Shown: positions 25,683-36,157, counted from the stretch's first letter. The stretch is DNA of 64,000 nucleotides from Flavobacterium sp. ALD4 (GCF_002836475.1 NZ_PJBJ01000023.1:186001-250000), one strand, 5' to 3'. Program-made: numbers and translations. The notes: generated by a model not told the origin, from the letters alone.

Positions 25683-26327
25683 TTAGGGAGAGAGACGCTC
25701 TATTTTCCAAGAGAAATCTTCTTGACTGGTATATCGTATCCTGTCATGCAGGCGATTGGGCCTACCTTGCCAAAATTCAACTTCCTCCGGAACAACTAAA
25801 AAACCACCCCAATGCTTTGGTCTCGGAATTACTATACTTTCAAAATCTACTTTTAATTGTTTTAAATTTTCCTCAAGATACGTACGAGAAGGGACAACCT
25901 CGCTTTGATTAGAAACTATGGCACCTAACTTGCTTCCTTCAGGTCTTGAATTAAAATAATTATCAGAAATGATTTCTGAAGTCCTTTGGGCAATACCCTT
26001 TATTATCACCTGACGCTCCATACTATGCCAAAAAAAAGAAAGACATATTTTAGGGTTCGCTTCAATAGCCTTGCCTTTCTCCGAATTATAATTGGTATAA
26101 AAGATAAATCCTTCTTCTGTGAATTTTTTCAACAACACTACTCTGGATTTTGGAAATCCGTCTAAACCAATTGTAGCAACTGTCATTGCATTAACTTCTT
26201 CAGTTCCACCTTGATCCTTTATTTCATGAAACCATCCGTTAAAAAGGTTTATTGGATCCTCCGGAATGGCAGATTCTAATAACTCGCTCTTATCATAGGA
26301 CTTTCTATAATTACTTAAATCTTGCAT
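25683..26327 (-). CDS. pdxH: Pyridoxamine 5'-phosphate oxidase
   Basis: This FMN enzyme makes pyridoxal 5'-phosphate from pyridoxamine or pyridoxine phosphate. The 214-residue protein is of usual length. It carries EDPINLFNGWFHE, AMTVATIGLDGFPKSRVVLL (FMN site), FYTNYNSEKGKAIE, LSFFWHSMERQVIIKG, SRPEGSKLGAIVSNQSEVV, and the C-terminal signature EFWQGRPNRLHDRIRYT. It lies 85 bases after rnz and is probably the last gene of the pyrR-pyrB run. The product is a cofactor for several enzymes encoded here, including the ArgD-type aminotransferase. Confidence 0.96.
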   Translation of the reverse strand: MQDLSNYRKSYDKSELLESAIPEDPINLFNGWFHEIKDQGGTEEVNAMTVATIGLDGFPKSRVVLLKKFTEEGFIFYTNYNSEKGKAIEANPKICLSFFWHSMERQVIIKGIAQRTSEIISDNYFNSRPEGSKLGAIVSNQSEVVPSRTYLEENLKQLKVDFESIVIPRPKHWGGFLVVPEEVEFWQGRPNRLHDRIRYTSQEDFSWKIERLSP

Positions 26328-26385
26328 TTATTTATATATTACGATTATTAAATTATCTTTTTTTTAAATCTAAAACTATTGGTCA

Positions 26386-26401
26386 GTCTTTTTAAAAAGA
26401 C
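26386..26401. other. Perfect 16-bp palindrome between rnz and pdxH
   Basis: GTCTTTTTAAAAAGAC is fully self-complementary and lies in the rnz-pdxH spacer. It is AT-rich, so it may be a weak terminator or processing site; no T run follows. Confidence 0.35.
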
Positions 26402-26412
26402 GCTGGCTTTGT

Positions 26413-27318
26413 TTAAAAATCAAAACTTCGACCATCGTCAGCTAATAGCACCTCTGGAAAAATGATTTCTGCTTCCTCCTTAAAGAGACCGATATTCTCA
26501 TAACGGGTAGAATAATGTCCTATTATCAATTTTTTTACCTTTGCTTTCAAGGCTATTGTGGCCGCTTCTTTTGCTGTTGAATGCATGGTCTTTCCTGCTA
26601 GCCCTTCTTCTGATTGTAAAAAGGTTGCTTCATGATACAAAACATCTACTCCGTTTATCAGTGGAATAATTGCCTCATTATATGCGGTGTCGGAACAAAA
26701 AGCATAACTCATTGGCGGTTTTGGATCGAATGTCAATTGCGCATTTTCAATTACCCTTCCATCCTCTAGCGTGATATCTTTTCCGTTTTTGATGTTTTGG
26801 AAATAGCATTTGTCAATTTCATAATTCTGAACTGCATCCGTATTCAGTTTTCTTTTGTCTATTTTTTCTTCGAATAAAAAACCATTGGTATAAATGCGAT
26901 GTTTCAACGGTATTGTTTTTACGACCACTTTATCATCTTCAAAAACAATTTCACTTACATTTGATTCTAATTCATGGAAATGTAAACCATAATTAGTCCA
27001 TGAATTGGCTAATCGCAATTGCAACTTTATAATTTCTTTGATCCCCTTTGGTCCATAGATATGTAAATCAGTATTCCGATTTAGTAATGTAAACGTCGAT
27101 ACTAAACCTATCAATCCAAAGAAGTGGTCTCCATGCAAATGCGAAATAAAAATATGGTTGATTTTAGAAAATCTGATTTTGTTTTTACGCAGCTGTACTT
27201 GTGTACCTTCTCCACAATCAATTAAAAACAGTCTGTTCTTAATTTCTAGAATTTGGGAAGTAGGATTAGTAAATGTCCGGGGAGTTGCTGCATAACAGCC
27301 TAGGATTGTTAGTTTCAA
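26413..27318 (-). CDS. rnz: Ribonuclease Z
   Basis: Rnz is the endonuclease that removes 3' trailers from tRNA precursors. The 301-residue metallo-beta-lactamase protein has the zinc motif FISHLHGDHFFGLIG near 60-74, LIDCGEGTQVQLRK before it, the substrate motif PKPPMSYAFCSDTAYNE, VLYHEATFL, TMHSTAKEAA, and IGHYSTRYEN with the late His ligand. The start codon is TTG: translation begins at KLTILGCYAATPRT, the normal family N-terminus, and no ATG, GTG or other TTG lies between it and the upstream in-frame stop. It is part of the minus-strand pyr run. Confidence 0.95.
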   Translation of the reverse strand: MKLTILGCYAATPRTFTNPTSQILEIKNRLFLIDCGEGTQVQLRKNKIRFSKINHIFISHLHGDHFFGLIGLVSTFTLLNRNTDLHIYGPKGIKEIIKLQLRLANSWTNYGLHFHELESNVSEIVFEDDKVVVKTIPLKHRIYTNGFLFEEKIDKRKLNTDAVQNYEIDKCYFQNIKNGKDITLEDGRVIENAQLTFDPKPPMSYAFCSDTAYNEAIIPLINGVDVLYHEATFLQSEEGLAGKTMHSTAKEAATIALKAKVKKLIIGHYSTRYENIGLFKEEAEIIFPEVLLADDGRSFDF

Positions 27319-27412
27319 GTTATATTTTAAAGTTTAAAGTTGGCTTATAATTAAAAAAAAACAGACCCTTAATTACTTGGTGTAGAAAATTGAGATAAAG
27401 TAACGCTATCCA

Positions 27413-27625
27413 CTATCCATTTTTACTTTCTTTTTTATAGTTTCTAATCTGCAAAATCATTGCAATTACCAGTAGCCCATTCGCAATTAAGTCTAAATAA
27501 CTAGTTGATTTATTTGTGAAAATATTGCATAAATTTACACCCAATAAAATTAAAAAACATACTAATAACACTATTTTTAAAACGTATAGTTTCTTTGGGT
27601 CGTTATAAAAGTAGATACTTCTTAT
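27413..27625 (-). pseudogene. Small two-helix membrane ORF lacking a standard start codon
   Basis: In the same frame as the upstream STAS-like gene and starting 6 bases after its TAA, there are 70 open codons to TAG at 27413-27415. The translation is strongly protein-like: RSIYFYNDPKKLYVL, a helix KIVLLVCFLILLGVNL, NIFTNKSTSYLD, a second helix LIANGLLVIAMIL, and a basic tail QIRNYKKESKNG. The codon where ATG would be expected is ATA (27623-27625). The first standard start is a GTG at 27571, inside helix 1. Options are a start-lost gene, use of ATA or GTG, or stop readthrough from the STAS-like gene. I treat it as a probable start-lost gene. Confidence 0.55.
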
Positions 27626-27631
27626 TTTTGT

Positions 27632-27964
27632 TTAAAAACCCAAGTCTCTTTCAATCTCTTCCATTTCAATAGTATCATGTGCTTCCAATATAGACGGAAC
27701 GACAGCTAATTCATCAGGAACGGCATTGTAATCTAAATCTGAAATTACAATTACAAAAGATTTTTTTGCTTTTTTATGTTGTTTAGACAACGGCAAAAAT
27801 AATTTAACGTCATCTAAAGTCAAGTCTTTATGATGCAAAAGATTAATTATAATATTATGTTTTTCGAAGGTTTTATATTGATGCGTAACTTTCATCAAAA
27901 AAGAAGTAAAATCCCCTTGAGTGTCTTTGATTGTAATTGTGTGGCCTTTTTGTTCTACTTTCAT
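27632..27964 (-). CDS. Small STAS-like protein of unknown function
   Basis: This 110-residue protein begins MKVEQKGHTITIKDTQGD and has alternating strands and helices like a STAS domain (anti-sigma antagonist type): NIIINLLHHKDLTLDDVKLF near 40-60 and KSFVIVISDLDYN near 70. Some flavobacterial genomes label this small protein 'ribonuclease Z' because it sits beside rnz, but it has no metallo-beta-lactamase motif. No phosphorylatable Ser is obvious at the usual STAS position. It lies between pyrB and rnz, probably cotranscribed. Confidence 0.75.
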   Translation of the reverse strand: MKVEQKGHTITIKDTQGDFTSFLMKVTHQYKTFEKHNIIINLLHHKDLTLDDVKLFLPLSKQHKKAKKSFVIVISDLDYNAVPDELAVVPSILEAHDTIEMEEIERDLGF

Positions 27965-28016
27965 TGCATTAATTTTTCAGGATTACTGTCTAACTAAGGT
28001 ACTACCTTTTTTTATA

Positions 28017-28943
28017 TTACTGAATTTTTGAAGCCAAAAGATAGATTACCGCCATCCTTATTGCTACACCATTTTCAACTTGATTCAATATAACAGATTG
28101 ATGAGAATCTGCCACTTCAGAAGTAATCTCTACTCCCCTGTTTATAGGTCCGGGATGCATAATTACGATTTCCTTGTTTAAAGAATCTAATAATGTTTTA
28201 TCGACCCCATATTGTTGTGCATACTCTCTGGTTGACGGAAAATAATTCACATCCATTCGTTCATTTTGTACACGCAACATATTAGCGACATCGCACCACT
28301 CTAGCGCTTTACGCAAATTAGGTTCCACTGTCACTCCCAGTGATTCAATATGTTTTGGAATTAGCGTTTTGGGTCCGCAAACTTTGACTTCAGCTCCTTG
28401 CATTTGCAAAGCGTATATATTTGACAATGCTACTCTCGAATGCAATACATCGCCTACTATAACTACTTTCTTCCCTCCTACTTCACCCAGTTTTTCTCTA
28501 ATTGAATAACTGTCCAGTAACCCTTGGGTAGGATGTTCATGTGCGCCGTCACCTGCATTTATGATACTTGCTTTTACATTTTTGGACAAAAAGTAAGCTG
28601 CTCCAGGGTTAGAATGGCGCATCACCACCATATCCACTTTCATCGAAAGAATATTGTTAACAGTATCAATTAGTGTTTCTCCCTTTTTTACAGAAGATTG
28701 AGCAGCTGAAAAACTAATGACATCTGCAGACAATCTTTTTTGTGCCAGTTCAAACGAAAGTTTTGTTCGTGTACTATTTTCAAAAAAAATATTGGCAATG
28801 GTAATGTCTCGTAACGAAGGTACTTTTTTAATGGGACGACTAATGACTTCTTTAAAATGATCGGCTGTTTCAAAAATAAGGTCAATATCACTCTTGTTAA
28901 TATATTTTATACCTAATAAATGATCTACGCTTAATTCTTTCAT
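28017..28943 (-). CDS. pyrB: Aspartate carbamoyltransferase catalytic subunit
   Basis: PyrB condenses carbamoyl phosphate and aspartate in the first committed step of pyrimidine synthesis. The 308-residue protein has the carbamoyl-phosphate loop FENSTRTKLSFELA near 50-63, AHEHPTQGLLD (His-Pro-Thr-Gln) near 131, GDVLHSRVA, and the aspartate-loop MHPGPINRGVEI near 266. It belongs to the ~310-residue class; a regulatory pyrI is not in the window. The gene lies 59 bases after pyrR, a common arrangement that points to regulation by PyrR, though no PyrR-binding attenuator is obvious in that spacer. Confidence 0.97.
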   Translation of the reverse strand: MKELSVDHLLGIKYINKSDIDLIFETADHFKEVISRPIKKVPSLRDITIANIFFENSTRTKLSFELAQKRLSADVISFSAAQSSVKKGETLIDTVNNILSMKVDMVVMRHSNPGAAYFLSKNVKASIINAGDGAHEHPTQGLLDSYSIREKLGEVGGKKVVIVGDVLHSRVALSNIYALQMQGAEVKVCGPKTLIPKHIESLGVTVEPNLRKALEWCDVANMLRVQNERMDVNYFPSTREYAQQYGVDKTLLDSLNKEIVIMHPGPINRGVEITSEVADSHQSVILNQVENGVAIRMAVIYLLASKIQ

Positions 28944-29002
28944 TCTTTTACGATTATTTTATTTTTATAAAATCAGATTCTTTACTATCTAAAGTAAGGC
29001 TT

Positions 29003-29542
29003 CTAATTGGTAACTAAATACACGACGTCTTCACCGTTATTTTCGCTCCATTCTACCTTTACCTTTTCATTGTTGATGGCATCGACCTGTCTGCCCCTGT
29101 AATCAGGCTGTATAGGTAAATTACGACTAAAGCGTCTGTCAATCAAAACAAGTAATTCAATTTCTGCAGGCCTTCCAAAAGATTGAATAGCAGTCAAGGC
29201 AGATCGAATACTACGGCCCGTAAACAAAACATCATCAATAAAAATTACTTTCTTGTTCTCAACAATAAAATTAATTTTAGTTTCATTTGCTTCTAAAGGC
29301 TTATCAGTTCTTCGAAAATCATCTCTAAAGAAAGTAATATCCAAGAGTCCTAATTTTATTTCAGGCGTATTATATTCATTTTCCAAAATTTTTTTAAGTC
29401 GTTCTGCCAAAAAAGTTCCTCTAGGTTGAATCCCTATCAAGATAGTATCTTTAAAGTCGAGGTGTTTTTCAATTAGCTGACAAGCCAAACGGTGCAGAAT
29501 GATATTGACTTCTTTAGAATTGAGCAATACTTTTTGAGTCAT
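29003..29542 (-). CDS. pyrR: PyrR: pyrimidine operon regulator / uracil phosphoribosyltransferase
   Basis: PyrR binds pyr mRNA in a UMP-dependent way in many bacteria and has weak uracil phosphoribosyltransferase activity. The 179-residue protein shows the PRPP-binding motif VIFIDDVLFTGRSIRSAL near 95-112. IGIQPRGTFLAERLKKIL and LLVLIDRRFSRNLPI are also typical. It is the first gene of the minus-strand run pyrR-pyrB-STAS-like-rnz-pdxH, with a -7 element 25 bases upstream of the ATG. It ends in TAG. Confidence 0.93.
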   Translation of the reverse strand: MTQKVLLNSKEVNIILHRLACQLIEKHLDFKDTILIGIQPRGTFLAERLKKILENEYNTPEIKLGLLDITFFRDDFRRTDKPLEANETKINFIVENKKVIFIDDVLFTGRSIRSALTAIQSFGRPAEIELLVLIDRRFSRNLPIQPDYRGRQVDAINNEKVKVEWSENNGEDVVYLVTN

Positions 29543-29566
29543 GGTAAAGTGTTGTGTTTGGTTTCA

Positions 29567-29574
29567 CAAATATA
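29567..29574 (-). promoter_or_regulatory. -7 promoter element of the pyrR operon
   Basis: TATATTTG on the minus strand matches TAnnTTTG and lies 25 bases upstream of the pyrR ATG. Confidence 0.5.
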
Positions 29575-29729
29575 CGAATTCCAATTTATGATTTAATAAT
29601 TATAATCCGAGATTAAAAATTCATTTAGGCAAAAGAACAAATATAAATAATTATATAAATCCTGTTGTGACATATCCACTTAATTTTATCCAACCTAATA
29701 ATTAAAACTGAGGTTTAAATAGAAAAGTT

Positions 29730-29912
29730 ATGCCAAACTAGTTAATTAGAGTATTACTGCTGTTAACAGTGGTATTATCGCTGACAGGACGTTCCGTTGT
29801 TAATGGAATATTTAAAGCTGTAATGGGTGTGGGTGTTTTTATAGTAATCGCAATGCTAGCGATAACCCTCTTTACTGTGAGTGAATTATTTGGAAATAAC
29901 GAAATGCTCTGA
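29730..29912 (+). pseudogene. Small lipoprotein/membrane gene with amber at codon 4 and lost lipobox Cys
   Basis: The frame ATG-CCA-AAC-TAG then runs open for 56 codons to TGA. The translation after the amber is LIRVLLLLTVVLSLTGRSV, VNGIFKAVMGVGVF, IVIAMLAITLFTVSEL, FGNNEML. This resembles a family of ~60-residue flavobacterial lipoproteins with an N-terminal signal, an LTGC-type lipobox, a GIFKA-GMG-GIFIV-like core and one membrane helix; the comparison is from memory. Here the lipobox Cys position is Arg (CGT, one base from TGT), and codon 4 is TAG (one base from AAG). No alternative start restores the signal peptide. A bidirectional terminator follows 5 bases later. Confidence 0.65.
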
Positions 29913-29916
29913 TACA

Positions 29917-29957
29917 AAAAAACTCCTACAGCTAGGCTACAAGAGTTTTTTTTTTAA
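29917..29957. terminator. Bidirectional terminator between the decayed ORF and the ABC-F gene
   Basis: AAAACTC (29919-29925) and GAGTTTT (29943-29949) form the stem, with A and T runs outside it. It serves the plus-strand remnant and the minus-strand ABC-F gene, whose stop is 26 bases away. Confidence 0.7.
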
Positions 29958-29974
29958 AAATAGTTTAATATCCC

Positions 29975-31675
<1,701 letters not shown>

Positions 31676-31691
31676 TCAACTGACCACAGCC

Positions 31692-31727
31692 TAAAAAAAG
31701 AAATCCTGACCACTTTTAGTCAGGATT
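31692..31727 (-). terminator. Terminator of the nagB-GH20 operon
   Basis: AATCCTGAC (31702-31710) and GTCAGGATT (31719-31727) form a perfect 9-bp stem. The A run at 31693-31699 gives a T tail on the minus strand. It lies about 128 bases past the GH20 stop. Confidence 0.75.
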
Positions 31728-31854
31728 AAAAAAGCATCTTTCTTATTATAAGACAGTTAATTAAATAAAAAACAAAAAAAACCCTATCAACAAACAAAAA
31801 AAATAAAGCAAAAAAAATATTTTAATGTCTCTTTTTCACTACTGAATTGGATAG

Positions 31855-33879
31855 TTATAGTAGCTTTTTTAAACTATCATAAACGGCTAATTCCACATCG
31901 GCTGAATTTCGAATAGTGAATTCTTCTAATAACGCATTCAATGCCTTTTTATCGACATTTTGTTTTTCTTCAATTGCTAATAAAAGTTGCTTTGAAATCG
32001 CACTTAAATTATTAGACATCGGCAAAACAGGTTGAATTAAAGGCGCATTTGCACTAAGGCGAATTAAATCCGTATTCATAGCTATCCATTGTTTTAAAAA
32101 ATCAGTGACTATTTTCTGATTCTCTAAACTTCTGTTTTCTAAATACTTGTTGACCGCTTTATTAAATTCATAGGCATCTGAAGCATCGGCTGAACAAGCA
32201 TCTGCAAACAGCGTTAGTGGAGAATACATAAAATACTTTTTCCCACCACCGTTGCGTTTATACATTTTATAAGGTTCGCAAATGTTAGTAAAATCATTCA
32301 CCGCTTTCGTATCTTGATAATTAGTGATATTCCTTAAAATCACTTCTTTATTTCTAATGTGTGTTATTCCTACTTCTTCCAGTCTGGAAGAAATTACTTT
32401 TAACCTTTTGTGCATGCTACTTAAATCGGTAACAGTATCATTTGACCATAATCTTTCGGCAATTGCGGCTGTTCTAGGCCATATTTTTGAATCTATGTTC
32501 AAAGGCGCCGCAAGTTCGCTCCACATAGCAGCCTCCCCTCCCAGTATTCGCGCCTTCTCTTCCGGAGAAAGAACAATGTTTTTGGGTAATGGATCGTTCA
32601 GGTAATGACTATCCACGGTGAGCATCAAATCAATATAATACCCATTAGACAAAACTGTATTGTAGCCATTCTTTGCGGCTGTAATGAGCGCTCCACCTGC
32701 ACTAACCCCTTCATTACCTCCTCTCCACGCATGGATAATGGCATCTTTGGACATGTCTTTTGTCATAATCTCCTCCCAGCCCATCAGTCGTTTATTATGC
32801 TTCTTTAACATTGGTATCAACTTCATGTTAAAATAGGTTTGCAAGCCGTGATTACTTGTTATTTCATTCTTTTTTTTAAAGTCTCGGATGGTAGGATTTG
32901 CATTCCACTCTTTACCGTTATTTTCGTCTCCGCCGATATGAAAGTAGTTACTGGTAAACAACGGACACACTTCATCAAAAATTTCACCAAGTAATTGATA
33001 TAATTTAGGATTCGTAGGGTCAAGTGCCGAATCATAAATTCCGGATCTTCGTCCAACAGAATACGACGTGCTGCCACTTTGTTTACTCCCTATTTCAGGG
33101 TAAACAGAAAGTAAAGCCGAAGCATGACCGGGAATATCTATTTCAGCTACTACCATAATCCCGAGTTCATCGGCATATTTGACAATATTTTTAATTTCTT
33201 CTTGCGTATAATAATCCCCGTCTGAAGCGAATTCAGTCAACTTTGGATGTTTTTTTATTTCAATTCTCCAACCTTGATCATCAGCTAAATGCCAATGGAA
33301 GACATTCATTTTCATGGAAGCCAGCGCATTAAGGTTTCTCTTGATAACATCAACCGGTTGAAAATGCCTTGCTGCATCTATCATCAGTCCTCTCCAGGTA
33401 AATCGTGGCGAATCCGTAACTTCTACTGCCGGAAAATAAAATGAGGTTCCATTATTTTGCATTAATTGCAACAAGGTCTCCAATCCATGCAAAGCACCTA
33501 AATCAGTTGTCGCATTAATTATAATCTTGTCGGATACTATCGAAAGCTGATAGCTTTCGTCTTCGTTTAATCCCACCTTTCCCTTTCGCTCGCAATATAT
33601 CTGTAATTCTGCTGCAGGGAATTCGTTAACTTTAGTGACAAACGCTTGTTCTAAAAACAATCCAGTTCTGCCATCTAACCTTCTTATAAAGTTAGTTACC
33701 CCTTTAAATAGTCTGGGATCCGGGTTACCTATAATATTGACTTTGAATTGTTTGGTTAACGAAAAAGTACCTGAAGTCAAATTTATGTTTTGTGGCCAAG
33801 GCATAAGGTCTAATTGCTCTTTTGTAATTTGAGCATTCGACACAAAAGCGACCAACAATAGCATTACAATGTATTTCAT
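31855..33879 (-). CDS. Beta-N-acetylhexosaminidase, glycoside hydrolase family 20
   Basis: This enzyme removes terminal N-acetylglucosamine or N-acetylgalactosamine by substrate-assisted catalysis. The 674-residue protein has a signal peptide (MKYIVMLLLVAFVSNAQ). An N-terminal GH20b domain covers about 20-150. The catalytic TIM barrel begins RFTWRGLMIDAARHFQPVD, and the catalytic Asp-Glu pair is in YFHIGGDENNGKEW near 312-325. MNVFHWHLADDQGWRIEIKK is also typical. The C-terminal ~150 residues are helical. It lies 32 bases after nagB on the same strand; together with the divergent sugar permease this forms an amino-sugar (chitin or peptidoglycan fragment) utilisation module. Confidence 0.95.
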   Translation of the reverse strand: MKYIVMLLLVAFVSNAQITKEQLDLMPWPQNINLTSGTFSLTKQFKVNIIGNPDPRLFKGVTNFIRRLDGRTGLFLEQAFVTKVNEFPAAELQIYCERKGKVGLNEDESYQLSIVSDKIIINATTDLGALHGLETLLQLMQNNGTSFYFPAVEVTDSPRFTWRGLMIDAARHFQPVDVIKRNLNALASMKMNVFHWHLADDQGWRIEIKKHPKLTEFASDGDYYTQEEIKNIVKYADELGIMVVAEIDIPGHASALLSVYPEIGSKQSGSTSYSVGRRSGIYDSALDPTNPKLYQLLGEIFDEVCPLFTSNYFHIGGDENNGKEWNANPTIRDFKKKNEITSNHGLQTYFNMKLIPMLKKHNKRLMGWEEIMTKDMSKDAIIHAWRGGNEGVSAGGALITAAKNGYNTVLSNGYYIDLMLTVDSHYLNDPLPKNIVLSPEEKARILGGEAAMWSELAAPLNIDSKIWPRTAAIAERLWSNDTVTDLSSMHKRLKVISSRLEEVGITHIRNKEVILRNITNYQDTKAVNDFTNICEPYKMYKRNGGGKKYFMYSPLTLFADACSADASDAYEFNKAVNKYLENRSLENQKIVTDFLKQWIAMNTDLIRLSANAPLIQPVLPMSNNLSAISKQLLLAIEEKQNVDKKALNALLEEFTIRNSADVELAVYDSLKKLL

Positions 33880-33911
33880 AGATTTTTTTATCCGTTTAAA
33901 ATTTAGTTTTT

Positions 33912-35849
33912 TTAATAATCAAATCGCTTAAAAGCCTCAATAGCTTCATATTCCGGCAGCCCTAAGGCATCATAAAGTATAGCGGTATGTTTATTGCGGT
34001 CTTCGGCTCTTACCCAAAATTCTCTTGAATCATTCCCTTGATACATTACCCTGTCCTTTTGGGACTGATGGTGCAAAATAGCATTCCTTTTTAATAACAC
34101 TTCGTCTGGACTTAAAGGCACTGCCATATCGATTTCGTGAAGTTCCCACTCATGCCAAGCACCGCGATACAACCACAACCAGCAATTATCCATGTATGAT
34201 TGGGATTTTAATTGTTTCATTGCCGCAAATATAGCATTCAAACAAACTTCATGTGTACCATGGGGGTCTGCCAAATCTCCTGCAGCAAAAACCTGGTGTG
34301 GTTTTATTTTTGCGATAATAGCGGCAACAATAGCTATATCTTCATCGCTTATCGGCTTTTTCTTTATGTCCCCTGTTTCGTAAAAAGGCATGTCTAAGAA
34401 ATGAATGTTTTTATCTTGCAATCCAATACATCTTGTTGCGCCGAAAGATTCACGACGCCTTATCAATGCCTTTAGCTTTCTAACTTCTATCGAATCAACT
34501 TGATTTTCCGTTTTATTATTTAAAAACTCGATTACTGAAGAGAAGTTAATTTCAGCAGCATCCACACCAACAAAATCATTAGCTACTTCTGCAAATTTTA
34601 ATGCTTCATCGTCTGTAACCGCAATATTTCCCGAGGTTTGATATACGACATGGACATCATGCCCTTGCTTTATCAATTTCGAAAAAGTACCTCCCATTGA
34701 AATCACATCGTCATCGGGATGAGGACTAAAAAGAATCACTCTTTTTTTACTTGGACTCGCTCGTTCCGGCCGATAGGTGTCATCTGTATTAGGTTTTCCA
34801 CCCGGCCATCCCGTTATAGTGCGTTGCAATACATTAAACATATTAATATTTAAATCATACGCAGATCCTTCTTGCGCCAAGAGATCAGACATTCCGTTAT
34901 TATTGTAATCTCTGTCGGTCAACTTTAAAATTGCTTGATCTGTCTTTTGGCACAGCCAAACAATAGCTTTACTTTTTAGTTCTTGAGTCCAAATACAATC
35001 ACCGACTAACCACGGGGTTTTAAATCGGGTTAACTCTGATGCTGCCGATTGGTCTAAAACAAAAGTGGTATTCGTGTGATTCTGCAAAAACGTAGCGGGA
35101 ACTTCAGCGCTGATGTTTTCCTGAATTGTTCTTTTGATTATATCGGCTTTATTTTGACCCCAAGCTATCAAAACAATTCTCTTAGATTGCAAAATGGTGG
35201 AAATTCCCATGGTAATTGCTCTTTTTGGAACATTGTCAGTACCATTAAAATCTGACGATGCATCAACTCTTGTAATGTGATCCAAAGTAATAATTCTCGT
35301 TCCGGAATTGATATGCGATCCTGGCTCATTGAATCCAACGTGTCCAGTACGTCCTATTCCCAGCAACTGAAAATCAATTCCTCCTGAATTTTTTATTTTG
35401 ATTTCATAATCGATACAATACTGTTTTATGTCTTCAATGGAGACAGTTCCGTTAGGTATGTTGATGTTTTCTTCCTTTATGTCAATATGATCGAAAAGGT
35501 GTTGGTGCATGAAATAGTGATAGCTTTTGTTGTTATCCACCCGCATGGGATAATATTCATCCAGATTAAAAGTAATCACATTCCTAAAACTAAGTCCTTC
35601 TTTTTTATGCATCCGCACTAATTCGTAATATACCATTATAGGTGAAGAACCAGTTGCCAACCCAAGCACGCAGTTTTCTTTTTTCTGTTGTTTGGATTTA
35701 ATCAAGTCAGCAATTTCTTTAGCAACAATAATAGAGGCTTCTGCCGCATTTTTAAAAATTACGTTATGGATCTTCTCAAACCGAGTATCTTCAAATTTAC
35801 CGGGGCTTTCATAGCTTATATCTGGCTTGTGGTCTAAATCACTTTTCAT
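33912..35849 (-). CDS. nagB: Glucosamine-6-phosphate deaminase fused to a PIG-L/LmbE-type deacetylase domain
   Basis: The N-terminal half (about 25-290) is NagB, converting glucosamine-6-phosphate to fructose-6-phosphate and ammonia. Evidence is GLATGSSPIMVYYEL, VITFNLDEYYPM with the active-site Asp, LLGIGRTGHVGFNEPGS with the catalytic His region, and KRAITMGISTIL. The C-terminal half (about 365-645) is a PIG-L family zinc deacetylase with RVILFSPHPDDDVISMGG, GATRCIGLQDKN, and HQVFAAGDLADPHGTHEVC. The fusion would couple N-acetylglucosamine-phosphate deacetylation with deamination in one 645-residue polypeptide; that coupling is inference. The same fusion is common in Bacteroidota, so it is not an assembly artefact. 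Cotranscribed with the GH20 gene. Confidence 0.94.
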   Translation of the reverse strand: MKSDLDHKPDISYESPGKFEDTRFEKIHNVIFKNAAEASIIVAKEIADLIKSKQQKKENCVLGLATGSSPIMVYYELVRMHKKEGLSFRNVITFNLDEYYPMRVDNNKSYHYFMHQHLFDHIDIKEENINIPNGTVSIEDIKQYCIDYEIKIKNSGGIDFQLLGIGRTGHVGFNEPGSHINSGTRIITLDHITRVDASSDFNGTDNVPKRAITMGISTILQSKRIVLIAWGQNKADIIKRTIQENISAEVPATFLQNHTNTTFVLDQSAASELTRFKTPWLVGDCIWTQELKSKAIVWLCQKTDQAILKLTDRDYNNNGMSDLLAQEGSAYDLNINMFNVLQRTITGWPGGKPNTDDTYRPERASPSKKRVILFSPHPDDDVISMGGTFSKLIKQGHDVHVVYQTSGNIAVTDDEALKFAEVANDFVGVDAAEINFSSVIEFLNNKTENQVDSIEVRKLKALIRRRESFGATRCIGLQDKNIHFLDMPFYETGDIKKKPISDEDIAIVAAIIAKIKPHQVFAAGDLADPHGTHEVCLNAIFAAMKQLKSQSYMDNCWLWLYRGAWHEWELHEIDMAVPLSPDEVLLKRNAILHHQSQKDRVMYQGNDSREFWVRAEDRNKHTAILYDALGLPEYEAIEAFKRFDY

Positions 35850-36157
35850 ATTATTTTGTTTAATACATATTTATAAAGGTATGAAAATTTTTACTCGATA
35901 TAAATACCGTTATTTTACCAATTCCGTCTTCTTTTAAGTTATTAAAAGTTTAAATTGAAGCCTTTATTAGAAATTAATTCTATCCGATAGGATGTTAAAA
36001 AGAGAAAAAAATGAAAAAAAATCATGCTTTTATAAAAAAAAGTGATTATTCTATAATTTTAATAAGATTTATTCAAAATTGTTTTTTTTTAATTTGAGTA
36101 ACAAATATATTTACCGCCGTTCTATAAAAGCTAATCTTAAAAAACTATCCGAAAATT
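35850..36157. promoter_or_regulatory. Divergent control region between nagB and the sugar permease
   Basis: This 308-base AT-rich region holds no ORF. An 11-base palindrome CTATC-C-GATAG at 35980-35990 sits near its centre and is a candidate operator for an amino-sugar regulator. TATATTTA near 36106-36113 is a one-mismatch -7 element facing the permease. No regulator gene is adjacent. Confidence 0.35.

Noticed and set aside
27632..27964. Calling the small protein next to rnz 'ribonuclease Z'
   Set aside because: It has no HxHxDH motif or metallo-beta-lactamase fold; the label probably spread from the neighbouring gene.
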